DNA from: Paenibacillus lycopersici
Lineage (GTDB): Bacteria > Bacillota > Bacilli > Paenibacillales > Paenibacillaceae
Reading direction: 5' to 3'
DNA length: 64,000 nucleotides
NCBI RefSeq assembly: GCF_010119935.1
Contig: NZ_CP048209.1
Location: 3,289,001 to 3,353,000 of the forward strand
In this document: in pieces, positions 52,163-60,346 of the stretch
Numbering within the stretch: position 1 is the stretch's first letter
Layout of the letters: every line of letters begins with the position of its first letter
The notes under the pieces: generated by a model
What the model saw: only the letters and a program-made list of their open reading frames with translations
Databases searched by the model: none
Told to the model about the DNA's origin: nothing
Program-made: the position numbers and the translations under genes

Positions 52163-52728
52163 CTACCCCATCAAGCCTTGAATAATGATTCCAATGCCCC
52201 CCGTCAGAACGATAAGAAGGATGGGGTTCATTCTCCATTTTCTCAAAACAAACAACGAGCATAAAATATACATACAGCAATCCAATTTACATCGGCTGCC
52301 ATGCTTAATATAGGCGTTCCAAGCAACGTCAGTAACACTATCGTTGCGGCAGCGGAAATAATAAGCCCTAGGGAAGCCGATTTCAAGCCGTTCATAGCTT
52401 CAATCACATAGACTGATTTACTTCCGCCGTGGAATAAGCGATACAGCAAAATCGAGATGCAGACCCCGGAAATTATGCAGCCGAAAGTTGCGACGAACGC
52501 ACCGGGAATCCCGGCAATTTGCCAGCCAACAAAAGTGGAGGCATTCACCGCTAACGGTCCGGGCGTCATTTGCGATATGGCAATAATGTCGCTAAAAGTA
52601 CGTTGCGTTACCCATTCGTATTTTTCAACTACCAGTTCTTGAATGAACGGGATGATTGCGTATCCGCCTCCGATACCGAACAAACCGATCTGAAAAAAGA
52701 CCGACAACAGTTTCAATAGCTGCTCCAA
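52163..52728 (-). pseudogene. chromate transporter (CHR family), second half, frameshifted at 3' end
   Basis: Short-chain CHR protein: FFQIGLFGIGGGYAIIPFIQ and ISQMTPGPLAVNASTFVGWQIAG are family hallmarks. The TTG start abuts the stop of the preceding chr gene (TGATTG). The open frame ends early at 52243. A one-base shift near 52262-52270 restores a normal C-terminus (NPILLIVLTGGIGIIIQGLMG) ending at 52163. Either a true frameshift or a base error in a T-run. Confidence 0.75.
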
Positions 52729-53294
52729 TCAACGCTGCCTCCTTCCGTTCCGCCACACCTTCGCCATGCATATCACACAGCACACGACGAGGATAATTGC
52801 CACATTGACGCCGAAGAAAAAATTAGCAGCAAATGCCGCGGGAATCATCAGAGTAAGAAGGAGGGATTGCTCCTTGACCGCCATCCTGCACATATCAACA
52901 ACGTAATCAACCATAAGAGCCGCCACGCCAGCCTGCATTCCTTGTAATACCGCAGAGATCAAAGAATTCGACGCAAAAGCATGATAGAACGCAGAGATGA
53001 TGATCAATATGACGAACGACGGAGCGATGGCAGCAATACAACTGATTACAGCCCCCGTCATCCCAGCTGCCCGAAGCCCTGCGAGAGTCGACAAGTTATT
53101 GCAATTGCTCCCGGCAACGACTGTGCGATAGCAGCCATACTGACGAGATCGTCTTCAGCAAACAGTTTTTTTCGGGATACAAAATACTTCCGAATCATTG
53201 GAACAACAACATACCCGCCGCCAAACGTAAATGTGCTGATAAACACATTTATCCCCAGCAGCCAGATATATCGTCTGGTTTTTGGACTCATCAT
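52729..53294 (-). pseudogene. chromate transporter (CHR family), first half, frameshifted
   Basis: The N-terminal part (FISTFTFGGGYVVVPMIRKYFV, MAAIAQSLPGAIAI) reads from ATG 53294 after AAGGAGG. A missing base near 53095-53099 shifts the frame; the rest (STLAGLRAAGMTGAVISCIAAIAPSFVIL) continues to 52729. Short-chain CHR proteins act as heterodimers, so both halves of this transporter are damaged by single-base losses in short homopolymers. Divergent from a LysR gene that probably controlled it. Confidence 0.75.
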
Positions 53295-53403
53295 CCGATC
53301 GCCTCCTTGCACCCTATCATTATGGAGGTTGTTAAGCCATCCGTAAAATGATATGATTTTGCAATCACGATTAGTTAAATTCATGAAAGGGAGCGTATCA
53401 GTC

Positions 53404-54282
53404 ATGACGCTTCGTCATTTTGAAATATTACGTGCGGTAGCTGAAACGGGAAACTTTACAAGGGCTGCGGAAAAGCTGTTCATAACGCAATCGGCTGTTT
53501 CCCATGCGATACGAGAACTCGAAATCAAGGCGGGAACGGCTTTATTTGACCGATTATCCAAAAGCGTCCAGCTTACAAAAAGCGGCGGGCTGTTGCTGGA
53601 AGAAATTTTGCCGATATTATCATCGTGCGAAGCGTTAGATGCACGTATTGGCTGTTTGGAACAACGGGCCCCCCTGCACATCGTTTCAAGTATTACAATT
53701 GCGGCGTTCTGGTTACCGGAAATAGTGAAATCTTTTCAAGGAGATTGGCCTGATATACCGATCAAGGTAGAAGTGGTCAGCGCGGCGAATGCCATTGAAA
53801 TATTGAGGAAGGGCAAAGCGGATATCGCTTTGATTGAAGGCGCGTCTCCGCAAGGGCCGTATATATGTACTGCTTTTGCTTCTTATCCGTTACATATTGT
53901 GTGCGCTCCTGACTATCCCGTCGTTCACAAGGAATTGACGCTGCAACAATTTTGTTCCGAAAAGCTGTTGTTGCGTGAGAAGGGCAGTGCGATCCGCGAC
54001 ACGTTGGACAGCGTTCTTTATTTGTCCGGATTTACCGCGCAGCCCGTATGGACAAGCGTAAATTCCCTGGCATTGATTGAAGCTGCCAAGGCCGGATTGG
54101 GCATCACAATTTTGCCGGATGTTCTTGTCGGCGAATCGCTCTCTCAGGGGAAATTGATTCCGCTGTCCGTTCAAGGTCTAGTATTGGAAAACGAAATCAT
54201 TGCCGTTCGCCATCGAGATAAATATTTGACGACTCCGTTAAAATCCCTTTTTATGCGCATTACGGGCAGCAATTTGGATTGA
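53404..54282 (+). CDS. LysR-family transcriptional regulator
   Basis: A 292-residue LysR regulator: helix-turn-helix in TLRHFEILRAVAETGNFTRAAEKLFITQSAVSHAIRELE, effector-binding domain from residue ~90. ATG 53404 follows AAAGGGAG. It is divergent from the chr pair with ~110 bp between them. Confidence 0.9.
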   Translation: MTLRHFEILRAVAETGNFTRAAEKLFITQSAVSHAIRELEIKAGTALFDRLSKSVQLTKSGGLLLEEILPILSSCEALDARIGCLEQRAPLHIVSSITIAAFWLPEIVKSFQGDWPDIPIKVEVVSAANAIEILRKGKADIALIEGASPQGPYICTAFASYPLHIVCAPDYPVVHKELTLQQFCSEKLLLREKGSAIRDTLDSVLYLSGFTAQPVWTSVNSLALIEAAKAGLGITILPDVLVGESLSQGKLIPLSVQGLVLENEIIAVRHRDKYLTTPLKSLFMRITGSNLD

Positions 54283-54357
54283 GATATTTTAAGCCGCGTT
54301 AATATAGAATAAGGCTTGATGACGGCTGGTTCACGATGCGCCCGTTGATGCAAGGAA

Positions 54358-54539
54358 GCGGACAGGAGATCCGTTAATCGCTTCTTGATCACGTGTTTTC
54401 GTGTGCTGGCGGACAAGATATCCGCTATATCAGCTGATTCACATGTTCTCGGTACCATCCGGGCATATTAACGGATCCTATGTCCGTTCGATACCCCAAA
54501 TAGCCTGATTTCGCCCCAATAACGGAACCTCTGTCCGGC
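54358..54539. repeat. four 20-bp elements in mirror-image pairs, 51-bp spacing
   Basis: Copies of the motif GCGGACA-n4-ATCCGTTA lie at 54358-54376 and 54409-54429 in one orientation and at 54469-54488 and 54520-54539 in the other. Starts within each pair are 51 bp apart. Each element has CGGA...TCCG ends. The 54283-54817 stretch otherwise holds no gene. Confidence 0.7.
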
Positions 54540-54610
54540 GGTCGTGGAGCGGAGAACTTTCCCTTTCAATAGATGCGGCATATGCGGCGTCGAACTTGCT
54601 CAACAGCCTG

Positions 54611-54632
54611 AGCCGCGTCATCGCGGCTTTTT
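54611..54632. terminator. terminator-like hairpin
   Basis: AGCCGCG-TCAT-CGCGGCT followed by TTTT, with no clear gene immediately upstream. Confidence 0.6.
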
Positions 54633-54691
54633 GTGCTGCGCCCGGATACACATCTCTGCCGGCCGCGCCATGTATATGAAAAGTTTTAGGA

Positions 54692-54710
54692 TCGTATATG
54701 TTTTTCATAT
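54692..54710. promoter_or_regulatory. LysR-type box in MFS promoter
   Basis: TCGTATATGTTTTTCATAT contains the dyad ATATG-N5-CATAT (T-N11-A type). The same 19 bases occur in inverse orientation at 56955. A CATGCTAACATA element with a possible -10 (TAACAT) follows at 54729-54740. Confidence 0.65.
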
Positions 54711-54817
54711 TTTTCATAGAGATAGCCGCATGCTAACATATACAGAGGAAAATAGAGAGGATCGCTATTCGGTTTCCGATTTCATGGTTTCTGTCTAGTC
54801 GGCATAGGTGATCATTA

Positions 54818-56005
54818 ATGCTCAAGAAGTCAGCCTTCCCCTTACTGTTATTGAACATGTTTCTCGCCAATCTGAGCATGGGGCTCGTCATTCCGATCGT
54901 GCCCGAGCTTCTGAAGGCGTTCTCGGCAAGCGGACAGGCGGCAGGCTATTTGGTCTCTTGTTTCGGATTGACGCAGTTCCTGTTCTCGCCCCTCGCAGGC
55001 ACGTTGTCGGATCGGTACGGTCGTAAACCGCTGATTATTACAGGGTTGATCCTGTTCGCAATCTCCAACCTGCTCGCAGCGTTCGCCAACGATCTGACCT
55101 TGCTATTCGTATCGCGATTGATTGGCGGAGTGGGCTCAGCCGCCCTGGTCCCGCCCATTATCGCGTATATTGCCGACATTACGGCGGACGATCGGCGCAG
55201 CAAGGCCATGTCGTGGCTAGGCGCTTCGATGACGTCGGGCTTTATTATCGGCCCGGGCGTCGGAGGGCTGCTCGCGGAATGGGGCATCAAGGCGCCATTC
55301 TATGTATCCGCATGCGTTGGGCTATTGGCGACGTTGTGCAGTCTATGGGGCTTGCCTGAATCGCTGTCGGCGGACATTCGCCGGCTGGGCCGGCATGCGA
55401 AGGAGAAGAAGGACCATGTATTCCGGCAAATCGCGCTGTCCGTTCGGTCGCGTTATTTTGTCTTGCTGCTCGTCGTTTTCGCAATGACCTTCGGTTTAAC
55501 GCATTTCGAAGCGATTTTCCCGCTTTTTGTCGTACAGGTATACGGGTTCACGACGCGTCAAATCGCGATGCTGCTTACCGTATGCTCGTTCGTCGGCACG
55601 TTGAACCAGCTGCTGCTGACGGACCGGATCACGCAGCGATTCGGGGAAACGCGGATTATCGTGGCCATGCTGCTGTTATCGGCGGTATCGCTCGTATGCT
55701 TGTTATTCTCGGGCCGCTACTATTACGTCATGGCAGTCACCATGTTGTTCTTCACGTTCAATAATATCCTGCGTCCCGCGATCAATACGCTGATGTCCAA
55801 AGCGGCCGGGACCGAACAGGGCTTCGTGGCCGGAATGAATAATGCCTACACGAGTCTCGGCACGATATTCGGACCGATGCTGGCGGGGATATTGTTCGAA
55901 GTCCATTTCGACCTGCCTTATCTGTTCGGCGGGTTCGTATTGCTCGTGTGCGGCATCTTCTCGGGAAGCCGATTGAGGCAAGTGCTCTTACCGAGGGAAG
56001 CATAA
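54818..56005 (+). CDS. MFS drug-type exporter
   Basis: A 395-residue, 12-helix MFS protein of the DHA1 type: FLANLSMGLVIPIVPELL in helix 1, LAGTLSDRYGRKPLII (motif A) and GPGVGGLLAEWG (motif C, antiporter signature). ATG 54818 follows AGGTGAT. It probably exports a toxic compound sensed by the convergent LysR regulator at 56017. Confidence 0.88.
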   Translation: MLKKSAFPLLLLNMFLANLSMGLVIPIVPELLKAFSASGQAAGYLVSCFGLTQFLFSPLAGTLSDRYGRKPLIITGLILFAISNLLAAFANDLTLLFVSRLIGGVGSAALVPPIIAYIADITADDRRSKAMSWLGASMTSGFIIGPGVGGLLAEWGIKAPFYVSACVGLLATLCSLWGLPESLSADIRRLGRHAKEKKDHVFRQIALSVRSRYFVLLLVVFAMTFGLTHFEAIFPLFVVQVYGFTTRQIAMLLTVCSFVGTLNQLLLTDRITQRFGETRIIVAMLLLSAVSLVCLLFSGRYYYVMAVTMLFFTFNNILRPAINTLMSKAAGTEQGFVAGMNNAYTSLGTIFGPMLAGILFEVHFDLPYLFGGFVLLVCGIFSGSRLRQVLLPREA

Positions 56006-56016
56006 CGCCATCGCTG

Positions 56017-56931
56017 TTATTCCGGTTCCTTATGCGCATGGTGCTGCAGATGCTTTCCTTCTTGTCGGAACACGTCGATAAAGTTCCGGGCCGTGTTGGA
56101 CAAGCGATGATTTTTCAGCCAAATTAACCCGAGCGGAGAAGACATCCCGGCCGCAGGGGAGATCTTGTACGCATGAATCGCAAATCCTTGATACCGTTGA
56201 AGCAGCGTTTCCGGAACGATCGATGAACAAAAGCCGGTCGAAACCAAATCCATCAACAGCAAAATGTCGGAGCATTCGCCGATCACGGCGGGATGCAGGC
56301 GGTGGTGGGAGAAGGCCTCCAAGATCAGATAATGCACGCCCAATCCCTGCGTGCTTGGCAATAAGAGCCGTTCGTCCGCCATGTCCGCGAGCGATACTTC
56401 CTGTTCGAACCTCTTATGGTTCCGGGAGGTAATCAAGTAAAATGGTTCGGTGTACAGGTGAAGGACGGTAAAATCGTCCAATTCAAGCGGCAATCGGATG
56501 AATGCCAATTCGATTGCCCGGTCCCGGACGAGCTGGCAGAGATGCGCGGACTCATTTTGCTGAATTTTATAGGTCACCTTCGGATAGCGCTTCCGGAATC
56601 GATGCAGAATGCCCGGCAAATCGGCAACCGAGAACGTATTCACGCCAATCGCCAGTCTGCCATTCACCCCGTTTCCAACTTCCTTAACCTCCATCTGGGC
56701 CTCTTGCATTAATTGATCCATTTGCAGCGCATAGGCATATAACGTCTTTCCCGCATCCGTCACTTCCATGTATTTACCGTTTCGCTCCAGCAGCGCTGCG
56801 CCGAGTTCCTCTTCCATGGCCTTCAGCTGCTGGCTCAAGGGCGGCTGAGACAGATGAAGTTTTCTCGCCGCGGCCGATATGCTCCGTTCTTCCACGATCG
56901 CAATGAAATAGCGAAGCTGTCTGATATCCAT
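56017..56931 (-). CDS. LysR-family transcriptional regulator
   Basis: A 304-residue LysR regulator: DIRQLRYFIAIVEERSISAAARKLHLSQPPLSQQLKAMEEEL forms the DNA-binding helix pair. ATG 56931 is preferred; ATG 56943 has its ribosome binding site directly abutting. Upstream lies the box shared with the MFS promoter, so autoregulation and control of both flanking genes is likely. Confidence 0.9.
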   Translation of the reverse strand: MDIRQLRYFIAIVEERSISAAARKLHLSQPPLSQQLKAMEEELGAALLERNGKYMEVTDAGKTLYAYALQMDQLMQEAQMEVKEVGNGVNGRLAIGVNTFSVADLPGILHRFRKRYPKVTYKIQQNESAHLCQLVRDRAIELAFIRLPLELDDFTVLHLYTEPFYLITSRNHKRFEQEVSLADMADERLLLPSTQGLGVHYLILEAFSHHRLHPAVIGECSDILLLMDLVSTGFCSSIVPETLLQRYQGFAIHAYKISPAAGMSSPLGLIWLKNHRLSNTARNFIDVFRQEGKHLQHHAHKEPE

Positions 56932-56954
56932 CCTTGCGCACATCCTTTTCGGCT

Positions 56955-56973
56955 ATATGAAAAACATATACGA
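56955..56973. promoter_or_regulatory. LysR-type box between lysR and the SLH gene
   Basis: ATATGAAAAACATATACGA is the exact inverse of the box at 54692. A second shared element, CATGCTAACATA, follows at 57010-57021 before the SLH gene, as before the MFS gene. Confidence 0.65.
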
Positions 56974-57052
56974 AATCAATTTAATATATATTTTTCCTTT
57001 GGATAACCCCATGCTAACATAGTTATGGAGAACGATAAAGGAGGAATCGGAA

Positions 57053-58131
57053 ATGATGAAATATTCCACTAAGCTGGCTTCGCTCATGCTGGCGGCTTCG
57101 TTAGGACTTACAGCTCTTCCAGTCGGTGCGCTGCATGCGAATGCCGCTTCCGTCAAACTCACGGATGAAGCCATCCAGCAGGCCATAGACGCGCTTGCCG
57201 ATTATCATGTCCTGCAGGGCTATGAAGACGGATCGACGGCCGTTCGCAATCCGGTCAGCCGCGCGGAATTGGCGAAAATGGTCGTCATGACGTTCAACCG
57301 GCAAGACAAAGTTCAGTCGCCTGCCGGCTTCACGGATATCAAGCCCGGCGCATGGTACTATCCTTATGCTGCGGAATTGGTCGAAGCAGGCATTATGCAG
57401 GCGGTCGACGGAACCTTCAATCCGAAGGGCAGCGTGTCCGACCCGGGAGCTATGAATTCTTCGATGCGGCTACGGGCGCAAGCCGCGGCGACAGCGGAAC
57501 CTTCTTCATTACAAACGACGGCGCGAAGAGGATCTTGATCTTGGAATCGATGAACTATCAAGCGGTTGTAGATATAACGGAACTGAATGCGGATGTCTTC
57601 ACGTACCGAAGAATGGGGAAGGATGCGCAGGGCAACGATGTAGAAGTATTCGTCGAGCATGTTCCGTATACGGGCAGCAAGCTTGCTTTCACGGATCCGG
57701 ACAAGCCCCTGAATACGACGACCGGCGAAATTGCTAAGGACGCGGATGGCGCTCGAATCTTGGGCAGCACGCTTTGGCACGGAACGCAGGTGTTGGACGA
57801 ACAAGGAAATGACGTCACGGCGTTCAACGCCAACTTTATCAGTCTGGCCAAATTCGACGACAAGACGAACCGATATGAATTCTTCGATGCGACTACGGGC
57901 GAAAGCAGGGGCGACTACGGCTACTTTGCTATCGTGCACGACAATAAAGTCAGAGCCCATGTATCCATTGGTACGAGCAAGTATGGGATCGCCGTAGAAA
58001 TAACGGAATTGAACAGTCATACGTTTACGTATAAACGAACGGGCAAAGACAAAGACGGCAAAGCGATCACTGTATTCGTCGAACATGAGCCCTATAAAGG
58101 CGAGCTTAACCCGATCTTTACGATGAAGTGA
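57053..58131 (+). pseudogene. SLH-DUF4822 surface protein, disrupted by deletion
   Basis: ATG 57053 after AAAGGAGG opens a secreted protein with signal peptide (LMLAASLGLTALPVGALHANA), one SLH repeat (ALADYHVLQGYEDGSTAVRNPVSRAELAKMVVMTF) and most of a second up to FNPKGSVSD. Near 57440 the sequence jumps into another frame, where it encodes the second part of one DUF4822 domain (YEFFDAATGASRGDSGTFF) and a complete second one (TLWHGTQVLDEQGNDVTAFNANFI) to the stop at 58131. The first frame dies at 57538. A deletion of the rest of SLH and ~40 residues of DUF4822 with frameshift explains this. Confidence 0.75.
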
Positions 58132-58168
58132 TTGCGAAACTCAGTCGGACCTTATACGAAGGAAACAA

Positions 58169-58206
58169 GCTTGCCGGAATTTCGAATTCCGGCAAGCCTT
58201 TTTTAT
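58169..58206 (+). terminator. strong terminator
   Basis: GCTTGCCGGAATT-TCG-AATTCCGGCAAGC, followed by CTTTTTT. Confidence 0.9.
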
Positions 58207-58297
58207 GTCGTCGTCATCATTGAAACGCATGCAGGCCAGCAGCGGCTAGAATGTGGTGAACGCCATTGACAGAGCACCCATTCTGAATCATAATTGA

Positions 58298-58311
58298 ACT
58301 GACTAGTCAGT
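58298..58311. promoter_or_regulatory. TetR-type operator upstream of P450
   Basis: The perfect 14-bp palindrome ACTGACTAGTCAGT lies 21 bp before the P450 start and resembles TetR-family operators with a TGACTAGTCA core. Confidence 0.7.
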
Positions 58312-58331
58312 ACAATAATGGAGGGTTGTTT

Positions 58332-59468
58332 ATGATGAAGTGGGTAAGCCGATATGATTTGCTTCCTCTTGAACGGTACCGGCAGCAGCGTGCGGCAGGA
58401 GCGGCGCTGTACGATCCGGATAGCGATTCATGGTCGGTCTATACGCATGACAGCGTCAAACGCATTCTAGCCGATTACGAGCATTTTTCTTCTCAGATGC
58501 AGGAGCATCCATCCGAGGAGGAGCCGATCGAGGGCAGCATTTTGCGGCGAGATCCGCCGAAGCATAAGCAGATGAGATCCCTCGTCGCGAAAGCATTTAC
58601 CGCGAAGGTGATTGAAGCGATGGAACCCCGAATACGGATTATCGCAGAGGAGCTGCTTGACCGGGCCGCCGGCGCGGGGTACCTTGAAGTGGTCGGCGAT
58701 TTGGCAAGTCCGCTGCCGGTCATCGTCATCGCGGAGCTGCTGGGCATTCCTTCGGAAGATCGGGCGTTGTTCAAGGGATGGTCCGATGATCTCGTGGGGA
58801 AGGATTATACGCGCTATTTGCAATGCCAGAAGGAAATGACGGATTATTTTCGCATCCGGATCGAAGAGCGGAGAGTGCGGCCTCAGGATGACTTGATCAC
58901 GGCGCTCATGCAGTCCTGCATGGCGGACGATAACGGGCTGAGCGAGCTGGAAGTGATCGGCATGTGTATCCTGCTGCTCGTCGCCGGGAACGAGACGACG
59001 ACCAATCTTATTGCCTCGATGATCATGTGCCTCGAGAGCAGTCCGGAATTATACAAGGAGCTTCGCCTGGATCATTCGCTGATCCCCGGAACGGTCGAGG
59101 AGACGCTCCGCTTCTGCTCGCCGGTGCAAATCATGGAGCGCAGGGTGAAGGCCGATATGAATTGGAACGGGCATTCGATGAAAGAGGGGCAGCGGGTTTA
59201 CACTTATATCGGCGCGTCCGGCCATGACGAGCATGTATTCGTCGACCCGGGGAAGTTCGACGTTAGACGAAGCCCGAACCCGCATTTGGCATTCGGGCAA
59301 GGGATTCATTTCTGCCTGGGAGCGATGCTGGCGCGGCTTGAAGCGAAGGTGGCGCTAAGCGCCATCGTCGATCGAATCGACAGTCTGCAGCGTACCGGCG
59401 ACGAACCGCTCGAGAGGCTGGAGAGCGATATGATGTTCGGCATTAAGCAGCTGCGGCTAAAGTTGTGA
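58332..59468 (+). CDS. cytochrome P450
   Basis: A 378-residue bacterial class P450: I-helix LLLVAGNETTTNL, K-helix ExxR in EETLRFCSP, and haem-binding loop FGQGIHFCLGAMLARLEA with the Cys ligand. ATG 58332 follows GGAGGG. It oxidises an unknown small molecule with electrons from a ferredoxin or flavodoxin not encoded nearby. The TetR gene follows, 16 bp later. Confidence 0.93.
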   Translation: MMKWVSRYDLLPLERYRQQRAAGAALYDPDSDSWSVYTHDSVKRILADYEHFSSQMQEHPSEEEPIEGSILRRDPPKHKQMRSLVAKAFTAKVIEAMEPRIRIIAEELLDRAAGAGYLEVVGDLASPLPVIVIAELLGIPSEDRALFKGWSDDLVGKDYTRYLQCQKEMTDYFRIRIEERRVRPQDDLITALMQSCMADDNGLSELEVIGMCILLLVAGNETTTNLIASMIMCLESSPELYKELRLDHSLIPGTVEETLRFCSPVQIMERRVKADMNWNGHSMKEGQRVYTYIGASGHDEHVFVDPGKFDVRRSPNPHLAFGQGIHFCLGAMLARLEAKVALSAIVDRIDSLQRTGDEPLERLESDMMFGIKQLRLKL

Positions 59469-59484
59469 ATGGAGGCTATCGCTT

Positions 59485-60048
59485 ATGAGCAGAGACAAAA
59501 TATTGGACGCGGCGGTCCGAGTGTTCTCGCGCAGCGGCTATCACCGTTCGAGCATGGACGAGATCGCGCTGGAAGCGGGCGTTGCCAAGGGAACGCTGTA
59601 TTATCATTTTCCGAGCAAGGCGCTTATGTTCCAGGCGCTGATTACGGAAGGGATGCGAATGATTACCGGCCGGATCAAGTCGGCAATCAACCAGGATCGT
59701 ACGCTTCAAGAGCAGATCGAGCTGGTCATTCGGTTAAACGTCGATCTGTTCCTGGAGTACAGCGAGCTGGCGCATATTTTCTTCAACGAGATCTCGAACG
59801 GAATCGAGGAAGACGTGCTGCTCGTCGTACGGAATGAACGCGACGCGTATATGCAATTTATTGCGGATATCCTGATCGAAGCCGGAATGGCGCAGGAAGA
59901 CGGGCGGATGGCGGCGTCCGGCGTGCTCACAATGCTGAACGGCTTGTGCGGCTATTATTTGCGCCATCCGGGCGAAGCGAAGCGCGAGCAGATCAACCGG
60001 CTGCTGTATGCCGCGGTCACGACCGGATTATTGCAAGGGCAGGCATAG
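59485..60048 (+). CDS. TetR-family transcriptional regulator
   Basis: A 187-residue TetR repressor with N-terminal helix-turn-helix (ILDAAVRVFSRSGYHRSSMDEIALEAGVAKGTLYYHFPSKALMF) and a ligand-binding C-terminal domain. GGAGG precedes ATG 59485. It probably represses its own operon through the palindrome at 58298 and releases it when the P450 substrate or an analogue is bound. Confidence 0.92.
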   Translation: MSRDKILDAAVRVFSRSGYHRSSMDEIALEAGVAKGTLYYHFPSKALMFQALITEGMRMITGRIKSAINQDRTLQEQIELVIRLNVDLFLEYSELAHIFFNEISNGIEEDVLLVVRNERDAYMQFIADILIEAGMAQEDGRMAASGVLTMLNGLCGYYLRHPGEAKREQINRLLYAAVTTGLLQGQA

Positions 60049-60085
60049 CACGAGACACGAGAGGCGGTTGCAAGGACGTCTTATT

Positions 60086-60112
60086 AAAGTCGCGTAATTG
60101 CGGCTTTTTTGT
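60086..60112 (+). terminator. terminator after the P450-tetR operon
   Basis: A 7-bp stem (AAGTCGC / GCGGCTT with one G-T pair) followed by TTTTT. The following 60113-60346 shows nothing I can identify. Confidence 0.75.
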
Positions 60113-60346
60113 ATTATCGTTACCTCTCGACCATGTTCATCATAGGATTACCGCCTATACAACCCGGAGCGACTCGTCCATAATGAATAGGTATGATTCG
60201 CATCGCTTAGCGACCAAGTAACCTATACCCATACATCCCAGAGGTCACTTCTGTTCACGCATTGGAGGTGGAGCCATCGGACGATTATGATTCGGTGAAT
60301 GCGGGCAAGTCTTGATCGAGAATAGAGGAGGAGGCTTACAGGCATA

